A DNA stretch of 64,000 nucleotides from Tunturibacter gelidoferens (lineage in GTDB: Bacteria; Acidobacteriota; Terriglobia; Terriglobales; Acidobacteriaceae), in assembly GCF_040358255.1 (NCBI RefSeq), contig NZ_CP132938.1:1798001-1862000 (forward strand), written 5' to 3'. This document shows positions 45,186 through 57,206 of the stretch, piece by piece. The first letter of the stretch is position 1; each line of letters starts with the position of its first letter. The translations under genes were made by a program, and so were the position numbers. The notes under the pieces were generated by a model. The model saw only the letters and a program-made list of their open reading frames with translations, searched no databases and was not told the DNA's origin.

Positions 45186-45200
45186 CCTTAGCATTGACGC

Positions 45201-46115
45201 TTACCAAAGTACGCCGTCAATAGGTGTCGTCGCCGCCGGCAGCGTGGTTTCGCCCAGCAACTGACGAAGATTTATCTCGATCGCCGTCGAAATCGAAGTC
45301 ATCGGCACATCGAAGATAGTGTTCTCAAAAGGGTCCTCAAGATCCTGACCGATCTTGTCCAGTGCCAGAAAGATAAAACCAACCAGCGTCGATCCGAGCG
45401 GCGTGAACCATCCCATGCTCGTCACCAGCGCCAACGGCAGCAACACACAGTACATCTGTACAAAGAGCTGCGGGAAGTAGTCGTACTGCTTCGGCATCGG
45501 TGTGTTTTTAATCCGCTCCGCGCCGCCTTGTGCATCTGCCAGATCGTTCAAACTCTCGTCCATGGCGCGCCACTGCAACGCATCCACCCACTCCCGCGTC
45601 TGGCATTCCAGCAGCAACTTCCCCATCAGCTGCTGTATAGCAAGCGGCACATTCTTCTCCACCCGCAGAGCCTCCAGTTCGTGCTCGTCAAGCAGCGGTG
45701 CCAACTCAGCCCACGGTTCCAACTTTCGCAAATGTTGCCGCAGAGCATGCACAAACGCAATCTGCAGATACACCATCCGCCGCTGTGTCTCCTTGAGTTC
45801 AGCAGCATCGCCACTCTTCAGCGTCAACATACTCGTAGTCACCTGACGCGCCCAACTCCTCGAGTTGTTTACAATCGCCCCCCACAGAATCCGCCCCTCC
45901 CACCATCGCGCATAGGCAGACTGGTTCCGGAACGCAACAATAATTCCGATCGAAGATCCGAACAACGCCAACGGAATATGTGGCAGGGCGATCCAATTCC
46001 AGTGCATCAACTTGTATGCCGCCACCACCGCCAGGTCGTACAGAACCAGCAGCAGTAACGGCATGCCAACGTACTTCAGCATCGCAGCCAGCTGTCGTCC
46101 GCGCGGAACGATCAT
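45201..46115 (-). CDS. bestrophin family anion channel
   Basis: The 304-residue membrane protein has the bestrophin fingerprint: two N-terminal helices, SSIGIIVAFRNQSAYARWWE then GRILWGAIVNNSRSW, and a C-terminal LVTSMGWFTPLGSTLVGFIF and LDKIGQDLEDPFENTIFDVP. Bacterial bestrophins form pentameric channels; some pass chloride or bicarbonate. Its ATG overlaps the stop of the carbonic anhydrase gene by four bases, so the two are translated together, which points to bicarbonate as the physiological ion (inference). Confidence 0.88.
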   Translation of the reverse strand: MIVPRGRQLAAMLKYVGMPLLLLVLYDLAVVAAYKLMHWNWIALPHIPLALFGSSIGIIVAFRNQSAYARWWEGRILWGAIVNNSRSWARQVTTSMLTLKSGDAAELKETQRRMVYLQIAFVHALRQHLRKLEPWAELAPLLDEHELEALRVEKNVPLAIQQLMGKLLLECQTREWVDALQWRAMDESLNDLADAQGGAERIKNTPMPKQYDYFPQLFVQMYCVLLPLALVTSMGWFTPLGSTLVGFIFLALDKIGQDLEDPFENTIFDVPMTSISTAIEINLRQLLGETTLPAATTPIDGVLW

Positions 46116-46762
46116 TTGCCCTCGCCCTCAATCGTCACCGGCACAAACGCCCGGCCTCCGTCCTCCGAGATCCTCACCTCGCCCTTGCCAATGTCGTACA
46201 CCCAACCCGAGATCGTGAGCTCCTCCCGCGCCATCGCACCGGCTACCGAAGGATGCGTCCGCAGATGTTGCAACTGGAGCAGCACATTCTCCTCAGTCAA
46301 CTGCCGCAGTAAATCACTCTGCCGGTCGTCTTTGCTGGCCAATGAGTTTGCCACGCTCAACGCCGCCTGCGCGTTCGTCAACCAACTTTTCACGGTTGGT
46401 AACTTCTCCAGCCCTTCAGGGTGCAACAAACCCTTCATCGCCCCGCAGTCAGAGTGTCCGCAGATCACCACATGTTGCACCTTCAGCGCCGAAACGGCGT
46501 ACTCGATCACCGCACTCACGCCGCCCAGCATCTCGCCATAGGCCGGCACCAGGTTGCCGACGTTTCGCGTCACAAAAATATCCCCTGGCTGGGACTGCGT
46601 AATCAATTCGGGATCGATCCGCGAGTCCGCGCAGGTCACAATCAAAGCATGCGGCTTCTGCGGCTCGCTTGCAGCCTTCACGTAGGTATCCTTATTCTCC
46701 GGATAAACGTCCGTCCGAAACTTTCGAATCCCCGCCTTCAACTCTTCCAATACGGCATCCAT
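46112..46762 (-). CDS. beta-class carbonic anhydrase, bestrophin-coupled
   Basis: The 216-residue enzyme has zinc ligands in TCADSRIDP (Cys and Asp) and CGHSDCGAM (His and Cys), with VTRNVGNLVPAYGEMLGGVS between them. It belongs to the classical bacterial beta-CA group, unlike the shorter enzyme at 22757. I chose ATG 46762, preceded by AAGGGGGAA; an in-frame ATG at 46834 adds a non-homologous leader. The last four bases overlap the bestrophin gene (ATGA). Confidence 0.93.
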   Translation of the reverse strand: MDAVLEELKAGIRKFRTDVYPENKDTYVKAASEPQKPHALIVTCADSRIDPELITQSQPGDIFVTRNVGNLVPAYGEMLGGVSAVIEYAVSALKVQHVVICGHSDCGAMKGLLHPEGLEKLPTVKSWLTNAQAALSVANSLASKDDRQSDLLRQLTEENVLLQLQHLRTHPSVAGAMAREELTISGWVYDIGKGEVRISEDGGRAFVPVTIEGEGK

Positions 46763-46821
46763 AGTTCCCCCTTTTTCAACATCAGCAAATCGGTATCCCA
46801 AACGGTTACAAAAGCGCCGAT

Positions 46822-47442
46822 CTATTCCTTCCACTTAATATTGCATCCAATCGAGAACCGTTGATTCGTATCCGGCCGCTTCCCCGCAATCACCGCATCC
46901 ATCGCAGCTCGCAGGTCGTTTCCCGTCACGGGCAGGTCATTCCCCGAGTCCCCACGACGAGGTCGGCTATCATCCAGCTGCCCGCGATAGACCAGCGTCA
47001 TTCCCGCATCGAACAAAAAGAAGTCCGGCGTGCAGGCTGCGTCATACGCCCGCGCCACCTCCTGCGTCTCGTCATACAGGTAAGGAAAGCGGAACCCAAG
47101 CCGCTCCGCCTGCTTCTTCATCTCCGCCGGCGCATCCTGCGGATAGGCCTCCACATCATTCGACGAGATCGCCGCAATCGCAATCCTGCGCTCGTAATCC
47201 CGCCCAATCCGCGCCAACTCCTCCTCCACGTGTTTCACAAACGGGCAGTGCACACAAAGAAACATTACCAGCAGCCCGTGGCATCCGGTGGTCGAGCAGT
47301 TTGCCGCGTCCGCCCGCGCATCCTCTGAAGCCGTCGCGAACACATCATCCCGACCCACAGCCTTCCCGCTCACTACATCCAACAACTCGAACGCCGGAGC
47401 CGTACTCCCCAGCGAGACCATCGTCGACTGTGTTCTGGACAT
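46822..47442 (-). CDS. thioredoxin-like (AhpC/TSA-type) protein
   Basis: The 206-residue protein has a thioredoxin fold with the active-site region LVMFLCVHCPFVKHVEEELA (CxxC as CVHC), then RIAIAAISSNDVEAYPQDAP, and the cis-Pro motif ACTPDFFLFD. The HCPFVKH and GNDLRAAMDAVIAGK patterns are those of a peroxiredoxin-like family related to redoxins near cytochromes. GGAGGGT five bases before ATG 47442 supports that start; ATG 47475 is also in frame. It lies 59 bases upstream of the carbonic anhydrase gene on the same strand and may be in one operon with it and bestrophin. Confidence 0.82.
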   Translation of the reverse strand: MSRTQSTMVSLGSTAPAFELLDVVSGKAVGRDDVFATASEDARADAANCSTTGCHGLLVMFLCVHCPFVKHVEEELARIGRDYERRIAIAAISSNDVEAYPQDAPAEMKKQAERLGFRFPYLYDETQEVARAYDAACTPDFFLFDAGMTLVYRGQLDDSRPRRGDSGNDLPVTGNDLRAAMDAVIAGKRPDTNQRFSIGCNIKWKE

Positions 47443-47691
47443 CACACCCTCCACTACCTCAACGATCATAGCCAACTCTCGTTACATCCCGAACCGCGAG
47501 GCCAAATTACTTGAAGCCGAACCCGACTTGACGGTCCATCTCAGCTTCCCGTACGGCTTCTCCCCACTGGTCGGCCCTCGAGATCGATCACGGCCTAACC
47601 GGCATTCCATCGTGCCTTAGAGCATCCCGACCACCGAGAACCTGTCTCAGCAATTCCGCCCTTCGTTCCGTGGCCCTATCCTGAAAGCATC

Positions 47692-48168
47692 GTGATCATC
47701 CCACGCACTCTCCCCGGCGGTCGCACCACACGCCATGCTCTGCCGGTCGGCCCGAACAACCTGCCCCTCTGCCGCTGGTGCGAACTTGAAATCATCTCCA
47801 GACGCCGCCGCACCTTCTGCAGTGACTACTGTGTCCACCAGTGGCGTCTCCGCACCGACCCCGGCTACCTCCGCGACCAGGTCTTCGCCCGGGACCGTGG
47901 CATCTGCCACGTATGCGCCATCGACACCATCGCCGCTTATAACGCACTCAAGCGATCTCGAGGACCCGCCCGCGCCGCCGGACTACGACTCTACGGTATG
48001 AAGTCCATCACCGCCCGGCGCACCCTCTGGGACGCCGACCACATCCGTCCTGTAGCCGAGGGCGGCGGCCAGTGCGACCTCGACAACCTCCGCACCCTCT
48101 GCCTCCTCTGCCATCGCGAAGCCACCGCCCAGCTTCGTCAGCGCCTCCGCCTCATCCGAGCCTCTTAG
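47692..48168 (+). CDS. HNH endonuclease with N-terminal zinc finger
   Basis: The 158-residue protein starts with a Cys-rich finger (LCRWCELEIISRRRRTFCSD, YCVHQW), has a second pair of cysteines (GICHVC), and ends with an HNH nuclease core: LWDADHIRPVAEGG, CDLDNLRTLCLLCHREAT (Asp-His, Asn and Cys-x2-Cys-His). The start is GTG 47692. It is a stand-alone HNH nuclease with no phage or restriction genes next to it. Role may be in phage-like packaging remnants, defence or repair; unknown. Confidence 0.8.
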   Translation: MIIPRTLPGGRTTRHALPVGPNNLPLCRWCELEIISRRRRTFCSDYCVHQWRLRTDPGYLRDQVFARDRGICHVCAIDTIAAYNALKRSRGPARAAGLRLYGMKSITARRTLWDADHIRPVAEGGGQCDLDNLRTLCLLCHREATAQLRQRLRLIRAS

Positions 48169-48174
48169 CTCTTC

Positions 48175-49689
48175 TCACCCATAATTCTGATACTCCTTCC
48201 AGAACTCCGGCCACGACAATCGCGGCGGCCCGCACACGAAGATATCCGGATGCGACTGCCTCTCTTCGTTCTTAACGCCCTCCGAGTTCCCGTTATGTCC
48301 CGCCAGCCTGCACGACGTAAACGCCCTGTCCGCAGCCTCCCGCGAAAACCCAACCACGATCAGCGTTGAAGGGGGCACCGCAGGATATCCCCGCAGCCAC
48401 GCCGCGTTCGTCAAACTGATCGGCATCGGCAGATTGAAGGCAGGACCAAGAATCTCCACGGCGCCCTGTTCTCCATAGTTGCCTGTCAACACGCCAACAT
48501 TACTTCGCTGCTCGGCTGGCAGAGAGTCGCGAATCCCCGCGATCGTCCGCACCAACTCGTCCCACCCAAACTCCTCCCGCATGTCACCGTTGATCTTCAG
48601 CGCAAACTGCTTCAGTGGCCCGTCCGATGCCAAAGGCACAAGAATCGCGTAGGCCAGCACCCCCCATGCCATCACCCCGGTAAAGAACAATCCCTCCACC
48701 ACGAGCCTCCGCGGCCTATTCATCGACGCTACCCACCGCTCACCCACTACCGCGCCCATCGCCAAAAGCATCGGATACGCCGCCGCCAAATAGTACCCAC
48801 GCCCCTTCCCAAACAGAAACAGAACGAACGGCACGAGATACATCCATCCCAACATCCGATATCGCTTGTCTCGCAAAAAACAGATCGCGCCGGCAATCCA
48901 CAACGGAGCGGCCGCTAGGTTTGCGCAAATCTTGAACTGGTCCCACACGAAGCCATTAGCTCGCCCCTGCCTGACATCCCGCACGTGGATATGCTGCAAA
49001 AAATGCACCGAGATAAACCCATGCCGCACCTGCCAGATAAAGTTAGGCGCAAAGATCAGCAGCGCAATCGCGACTCCACCCCAGAACCACCCACTCGCAA
49101 AGTAACGCCGAGCCGAACTCAGCAGCATTCCGCTCACGATCCCCGCAATAAAAAACACAATCGTGTACTTGGTCATCAACCCCAGGCCGACAAACGCGCC
49201 GATCGCGATCCACCACCGCGGGTTCTCCGTCTTCAGTAACCGAATGACGAAGTAAGCGATCAGAACCCACCACAGATAGTCGAATGAGGAGTACTGAAAC
49301 TCCGTCCCCTCGAACACCGGCAGTCCCGAGGTCGCCACCGCCAGCGCGGCCGTTACTTGCGCCAGCCGTCCACCCCCCAACTCGCGAGCCATCAGCCCCG
49401 TCATCACAATCGCCACGGCTTGCGCGATCACCGAAAACAGCCGCAACCCCACCATCGATACCCCAAACAGCTGCAACCCCACCCGCTCGACGAATGGCGT
49501 AAACGGAGGATAAGCAACGAACCCCCAGTCCAGATGCCGTGCATCGCTCAGGAACTGGAACTCATCCCGGTGAAACCCGTACCGCCCATTCGTCATCAAG
49601 TGAACTAGCGCCACCACCAGCGCGATCCCCACCAGCACCAAATTATCTGCCCGCGTCACGGACTCCGAGCCGCTCCTTATCCGAACCAA
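48175..49689 (-). CDS. GT39-type membrane glycosyltransferase
   Basis: This 504-residue protein has about ten helices. The first periplasmic loop reads GRYGFHRDEFQFLSDARHLD, with the RDE motif of GT-C enzymes such as ArnT and PMT, and WGFVAYPPFTPFVERVGLQL, the usual conserved PPxxP-like segment. A periplasmic C-terminal domain (about 370-500) follows. It probably transfers a sugar from a polyprenyl-phosphate donor. It is convergent with the HNH gene (6 bases apart). Confidence 0.82.
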   Translation of the reverse strand: MVRIRSGSESVTRADNLVLVGIALVVALVHLMTNGRYGFHRDEFQFLSDARHLDWGFVAYPPFTPFVERVGLQLFGVSMVGLRLFSVIAQAVAIVMTGLMARELGGGRLAQVTAALAVATSGLPVFEGTEFQYSSFDYLWWVLIAYFVIRLLKTENPRWWIAIGAFVGLGLMTKYTIVFFIAGIVSGMLLSSARRYFASGWFWGGVAIALLIFAPNFIWQVRHGFISVHFLQHIHVRDVRQGRANGFVWDQFKICANLAAAPLWIAGAICFLRDKRYRMLGWMYLVPFVLFLFGKGRGYYLAAAYPMLLAMGAVVGERWVASMNRPRRLVVEGLFFTGVMAWGVLAYAILVPLASDGPLKQFALKINGDMREEFGWDELVRTIAGIRDSLPAEQRSNVGVLTGNYGEQGAVEILGPAFNLPMPISLTNAAWLRGYPAVPPSTLIVVGFSREAADRAFTSCRLAGHNGNSEGVKNEERQSHPDIFVCGPPRLSWPEFWKEYQNYG

Positions 49690-50009
49690 GAGTCCCTCCG
49701 CCCTAGATCGTTGTGTCCCGACAAGCTACGCAACACATTACACGGGAGTTCACACCGGTTCCGTTTTTTCACACCGTTTACACCCAAATCTTTGCCGATG
49801 AGCCGTCCACTTTTCCTACATTTCCACGCCCATCCACACCGGTGTCCCTTGCTCTTAGCCCTGTTCGAGCCTACCCTCAAACCTGTCCCATTACAGAACG
49901 GTAAAGACGGCTATTCACGCGCACATTATGCAAAATCCACAGCAAAAACCCCAGTTTTCACCGTTTTGACACATTAACCCCGCATAAATAGGGGTATTCG
50001 CACAGCCAA

Positions 50010-50023
50010 CACAACATGTTGTG
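50010..50023. promoter_or_regulatory. palindromic operator, NrdR-box-like
   Basis: CACAACATGTTGTG is a perfect palindrome nine bases before the -35 of nrdJ. With its flanking A the left end gives ACAC, resembling the NrdR box (ACAC-W-ATAT-W-GTGT type), but the centre differs. Confidence 0.4.
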
Positions 50024-50031
50024 CTTTATAC

Positions 50032-50060
50032 TTGACACACCCCATAAGGGGCGTTACTTT
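50032..50060 (+). promoter_or_regulatory. sigma-70 promoter of nrdJ
   Basis: TTGACA (50032-50037) is followed after 17 bases by TACTTT (50055-50060). The spacer contains the palindrome CCCCATAAGGGG. The start codon is 184 bases downstream. Confidence 0.65.
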
Positions 50061-50243
50061 CACGACTGCAGCCACGCAAAACACGGCCAAAGATCCTTAC
50101 ATTTCACGACCCAGAACGCCGCCGGCTCCTTCAGGCCGGATACATATCCAGCGCTCTACTCGTTAGTTTTACCTCCCGGCCGAACGCCTCCGGGAGGCAT
50201 CGGCAGCCCAGATTTTTCATCAAATTAGAAGGAGTACTTCCCC

Positions 50244-53645
<3,402 letters not shown>

Positions 53646-53682
53646 GGTGTTTGAAGGTAAAAACACGAAAAGTGTGGGTTTA

Positions 53683-53746
53683 CCCATAAGCCTGAAGTTT
53701 GGCCCCATAAAGCTAAAGTTTTGGTCCCCTAAGGCTAAAGTCGTGG
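53683..53746. repeat. three imperfect tandem repeats after nrdJ
   Basis: Units of 20-23 bases: CCCATAAGCCTGAAGTTTGG, CCCCATAAAGCTAAAGTTTT then GGT, and CCCCTAAGGCTAAAGTCGTG then G. They are followed by a GGTGGTG/CACCACC hairpin (53745-53764). Confidence 0.75.
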
Positions 53747-53771
53747 TGGTGGGGGGGCACCACCGCGCTCG

Positions 53772-53807
53772 AAGATGAAAGCCCCGTGAAGACGGGGCTT
53801 TCATCTT
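53772..53807. terminator. strong terminator after nrdJ
   Basis: A perfect 16-bp stem (AAGATGAAAGCCCCGT with its reverse complement) around GAAG. The downstream side ends CATCTTTGG, so the T-run is short, but the stem is very stable. Confidence 0.8.
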
Positions 53808-53865
53808 TGGCCGCGGCAGTCTACCGTTATTCAGAACCAAGCATTGCAAAAAGAGGAGCTTCAAA

Positions 53866-54381
53866 GTGGCGAAATACGATCGCCTGCTTGAACTGGTTTT
53901 CGACCATTGCACAATCGAGCAGATTAAAGAAGCGCTTCGCCCGGCTATCGGGAACAAGAACGTAAAGTTAAGCGCCGATAGCAAGGAAGATCTTGTTTAC
54001 AAGAATGTCAAGCAGGCCCTCGACAGCCATTCGCTCGATGTTGAACGTTTATATGAAGTGCTTCGTGAGGCGGAAGAAAATGGACCGCAACATATCTTCT
54101 ATCTTCGATGTCCATCGAAAGACGTTACACAGTTATTGACCCCTGATTACGCACGCGCTGCTTTGTTAGGAAAGAACGCACCTCTCGAGCCAATACTCTC
54201 CCCAAAAAAAAATGGTCAGGTGATCTCGGAAGTTCGACCGTGGGGCAGAGTGAAGCCCTCCGATTGGGTGATGAAGATCTACGGTCACGAAACGCGCGAA
54301 GTGGCGACTGGTGAAATCATTCGTGAGAGCGCTACGCGCATTCTGCATGTTTTGCGCCGGAAGAATATAGATACGTCTTGA
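53866..54381 (+). CDS. unknown protein of a defence-type island, gene 1
   Basis: The 171-residue soluble protein starts with GTG after GAGGAG. I do not recognise a family. It begins with a helical part (MAKYDRLLELVFDHCTIEQI, LYEVLREAEENGP) and continues with HIFYLRCPSKDVTQLL and WGRVKPSDWVMKIYGHETRE. It is co-transcribed with the next gene (TGA and ATG overlap by one base). Codon use is more A/T-rich than in nrdJ, suggesting transfer. The two proteins could also be halves of one longer protein split by a frame change. Confidence 0.6.
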   Translation: MAKYDRLLELVFDHCTIEQIKEALRPAIGNKNVKLSADSKEDLVYKNVKQALDSHSLDVERLYEVLREAEENGPQHIFYLRCPSKDVTQLLTPDYARAALLGKNAPLEPILSPKKNGQVISEVRPWGRVKPSDWVMKIYGHETREVATGEIIRESATRILHVLRRKNIDTS

Positions 54382-54884
54382 TGGCTCGTTGGAACGCGCC
54401 GGATATTCTCGAAATCAGGGTTCCACGTGACTCCTCGATGCAACGCGAAGAAGCCTTTAGGCGCATCGTGGAAAGGGCCATTGGCGTAGCTGTTCCATTA
54501 GATCGATTTAGTCCGTGGAGCTTAAAAAACATCAATAAGAAGTTGTTCGATGAGAAAGAAAAACATGGACTCATCTATCGGTTAGGTGATGCGGAACTCG
54601 AGGATGAAGATCACAATAAAATCCGTTTTCAGTCGCACATTCCTGACGCTGATTTGTTCGGGGGTGCAGCTACCGAATCCGCCGCAAAGGGACTTCTCGA
54701 ACATAACAGTACCTACAATCACCAACGCGTTATTTGGCTAAAACTACCTGTCTCAGGTCTGGACGTGGAAATAAGCACGCTAATCGGCGCCAGATCAGAC
54801 AATGAAGTAGTCTTCTCCAGGCATCAAAACTCCAGAGGAATCGATTATGTTACTCGACAGCTTCGCGTTTTTAGCAAGAGCTGA
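54381..54884 (+). CDS. unknown protein of a defence-type island, gene 2
   Basis: The 167-residue protein reads MARWNAPDILEIRVPRDSSM, then a helical EEAFRRIVERAIGVA, LIYRLGDAELEDEDHNKIRF and a strand-rich C-terminus (VIWLKLPVSGLDVEISTLIG). No family recognised. Start ATG 54381 overlaps the stop of gene 1 (TGATG). A third open frame begins inside its 3' end at 54847 in another register. Confidence 0.6.
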   Translation: MARWNAPDILEIRVPRDSSMQREEAFRRIVERAIGVAVPLDRFSPWSLKNINKKLFDEKEKHGLIYRLGDAELEDEDHNKIRFQSHIPDADLFGGAATESAAKGLLEHNSTYNHQRVIWLKLPVSGLDVEISTLIGARSDNEVVFSRHQNSRGIDYVTRQLRVFSKS

Positions 54885-54987
54885 TTCCGGGTTCCGCGAT
54901 ACCTATCGGCAGCTTGAGGCCTTTACGAGCAAGCACGCCGACTGGAAGTGGATCGATCCGGTAAGGACATGGTGGCGCACTACCTGA
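54847..54987 (+). pseudogene. truncated third gene fused to hsdR remnant
   Basis: A 46-residue frame MLLDSFAFLARADSGFRDTY, RQLEAFTSKHADWKWIDP then runs into foreign sequence (VRTWWRTT, stop). It overlaps gene 2 by 38 bases, like a coupled gene, but is cut at about 54955-54960 where hsdR sequence begins in a different frame. The rest of this gene seems to have been lost in the same deletion that removed the 5' part of hsdR. Confidence 0.45.
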
Positions 54988-56476
54988 CCCACGTGTTCCC
55001 AAACGGCTTCAAGGCTCAAATCGTTGCCACCTCCCGAGAGGCTGCTGTCCGATATAAGAAGCATGTGGATACCGCGGTCACCGATATTGTGGCCGTCTTG
55101 GAGAAGGACAATCCCCTTAAGCTGGATGTCACACAGCTTAAGCGACTGAAGAGCGATGTAGTTATTTCAGGCAACCACAACGATGAACTGCATCTGAAGG
55201 CTTACTCAGATCGCTCGAAGCACGAGGCAACAATCAAGAGCTTCAAGCTCCCTTTTGGCGTTGAGGATCAGGATGTGAACGGCGACATGGGCATCGTGAT
55301 TGTCAACAATATGCTGCTTACCGGCTTCGACGCACCGGTTGAGCAGGTGATGTATTTGGACAAGATTGTTGTTCAGCACGGTCTGCTTCAGGCTATCGCT
55401 CGCGTAAACCGAGTGAGCGGTGCCGCTAAAGACAGAGGGTTTGTTGTCGACTATGTCGGTATCGGTCATCACCTAAAGAAGGCGATCGATAGTTATGACG
55501 AGCGCGAACAGAACGAAGTGCTTGATGTACTCAGCTTCCCCGAGCAGGAGCTACGAGAACTCCAGGCGAGCCACGCCGCAATCGTGGACTTTCTTAATAA
55601 GCATGGCCTCACCGATTTGACCGACCACGACGCCTTCTTCGATTTGTTCTACGACGAAGACCTGCGCTTTGAATTCATGAGTCTGTTTAAGGAATTTACC
55701 AAGTGTTTGAATGTAGTCTTTCCGGCCAAAGAGGCTCTCGGTTTTATGGCCGCCTACGAGAGGCTAGCAGAGGTAAACGTCCTTGCTGGAAAGCATTTCC
55801 GCGATGGACGTCTCAGTATGAAGGGCATACCTCCGAAACTGCGGAAGATTACGGATGCCTTCCTTGTGTCCAGGGGCATTGAGTTGAAGGTTGAGCCAAT
55901 TTCAATTCTTGACGAAGATTTTGAAAAGGATGTCAGTAGCAGGAAGAGGACTAAGACAAAGGCAGCGGAGATCGAACACGCGATCCGGCATCATCTTGAT
56001 GTTGACCTTAATGATGATCCCGAATTACAAGCTTCATTCGCCGAAGCACTTAGAATCATTCTTCTAGAGTTCGATGATAATTGGAATGAGATATTTAAGG
56101 AACTTGAGAAGCTCCGTCAGCGGATCATCGGTGCTGGAAAAGAGCCGACTTTTGGACTGAACCGCAAGAAACAGATGCCCTTCTTCCGTATGTTGAGAAA
56201 GAAGTCTTTGGTGAAGCAGAGCTCGACGAAGATGAGATCTCGTCACTGGTGTCTCTCACGCAGCACATCTTTGGAGAAGTGGAGCGCGAGCTGAAGTTGA
56301 TTGGATTCTGGGAGAGTATTCCTGCTCGCAACAAACTCAAGGCTCATATAAAGACGACATTGCTTCAGCCTGACTATTCGAAGCTGCCAAACGTCGTACA
56401 GAATCGGGAGCACATCGTCACCCGCGTCATTGAACTCGCGGAGAAGAACAACGACGCCATCCTCTACGCCACCTAA
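54948..56476 (+). pseudogene. hsdR: type I restriction HsdR, C-terminal remnant, frameshifted
   Basis: Only the second helicase domain and C-terminus of a type I restriction motor subunit remain: GKDMVAHYLTHVFPNGFKAQ, NMLLTGFDAPVEQVMYLDK, LLQAIARVNRVSG (motif VI) and a long helical C-terminal region. The nuclease and first helicase domains are missing. At about 56170 the frame changes: the first frame ends with unrelated residues, while the +1 frame continues ALLPYVEKEVFGEAELDEDE and GFWESIPARNKLKAHIKTTL to 56476. No hsdM or hsdS is in the window. It is not functional as a restriction enzyme. Confidence 0.85.
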
Positions 56477-56775
56477 TGGAACTCAAATACAAAATCGTCC
56501 GCTCCTCGAAGCGCCGGAAAATGACGATCACGGTCGAAAGAGACCGGTCGATCATTGTTCACGCTCCAGAGGGTGTGTCTGACGAAGTGGTGAATACCCT
56601 AGTGGATTCGAAGCGGCAATGGTTGTTCGCCAAACTTCATCATCCGCAGAAATATCAAGAGAAGCCATCCGCACCCGGTAAGGAAGTTGTCAACGAAGAG
56701 TCCGCGCCTTACCTCGGACGCGACTATAGAATTGAAATCACCGAAACGACCAGTGGGAGAATAGAGTTTTCCCGA
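56476..56775 (+). pseudogene. YgjP-type M48 metallopeptidase, truncated by IS3
   Basis: It starts at ATG 56476, overlapping the hsdR stop by one base (TAATG). MELKYKIVRSSKRRKMTITV and VHAPEGVSDEVVNTLVDSKR are the N-terminal half of the YgjP/DUF45 family, which is often found next to type I restriction genes. The zinc motif HExxH and C-terminus are missing: after about EITETTSGRIEFS the frame enters the insertion-sequence remnant. Broken gene. Confidence 0.75.
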
Positions 56776-56950
56776 CGATTCGCCGTGCCAGCCGCATACC
56801 AGTCTCAAGGTCGAGGGGTTGCGTGCCACGTGGCTGGTTCACCAACCGGCACGCCCGCCGTTCACTCATGCCTTGTTCCTGAGCATGATCTACCGCACAA
56901 CGCCGTCGTTCAGGGCTTAGAAGTTTCCCGAGGCGATGTCCTTCAACACC
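56775..56950 (-). pseudogene. IS3 transposase orfB, 5' fragment
   Basis: In the -1 frame relative to orfA the sequence reads GKLLSPERRRCAVDHAQEQG and MSERRACRLVNQPRGTQ, the N-terminal HTH segment of IS3 orfB transposases. The DDE catalytic core is absent. Confidence 0.7.
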
Positions 56951-57198
56951 AATTTCTCTAGGCTCAACTCCGACACCAAACGCTTCAGCTTCGCGTTCTC
57001 CTGCTCCAGTTCCTTCAGCCGCCGCGCCTGGTCCACCTGCAAGCCACCGTACTCTTTCCGCCATCGATAGTACGTCTGCTCAGTGATCCCGTTTTCCCGG
57101 CACGCTACCGGAGTCGTCTTGCCGTTCGCTACCGCAACTTCGATTTGCCGCAGCAAACTCACGATCTGCTCAGGCGTATGCTTCTTTCCCTTCGCCAT
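56917..57198 (-). CDS. IS3-family transposase orfA
   Basis: The 93-residue protein has the IS3 orfA layout: KKHTPEQIVSLLRQIEVAVA, an HTH (TPVACRENGITEQTYYRWRK EYGG region) and a leucine-zipper helix (LKELEQENAKLKRLVSELSL) ending LVLKDIASGNF. AAAAGGAGCGGAAC precedes the ATG. In intact elements orfA and orfB are joined by -1 frameshifting; here orfB is truncated, so the element cannot move on its own. Confidence 0.9.
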   Translation of the reverse strand: MAKGKKHTPEQIVSLLRQIEVAVANGKTTPVACRENGITEQTYYRWRKEYGGLQVDQARRLKELEQENAKLKRLVSELSLEKLVLKDIASGNF

Positions 57199-57206
57199 GT
57201 TCCGCT

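Larger units (their letters stand above)
49690..50243. other. nrdJ promoter and leader region
   Basis: No gene is visible. It has three CACACCG motifs near 49750-49842, a 14-base palindrome (50010-50023), the nrdJ promoter (50032-50060), a CCCCATAAGGGG palindrome in the spacer, and a leader hairpin CCTCCCGG (50172-50179) with CCGGGAGG (50190-50197). No cobalamin riboswitch was found. Confidence 0.55.

Noticed and set aside
49690..50243. Cobalamin riboswitch upstream of the B12-dependent nrdJ
   Set aside because: No B12-box (GCCACTG) or matching helices are visible; only palindromes and a simple leader hairpin.
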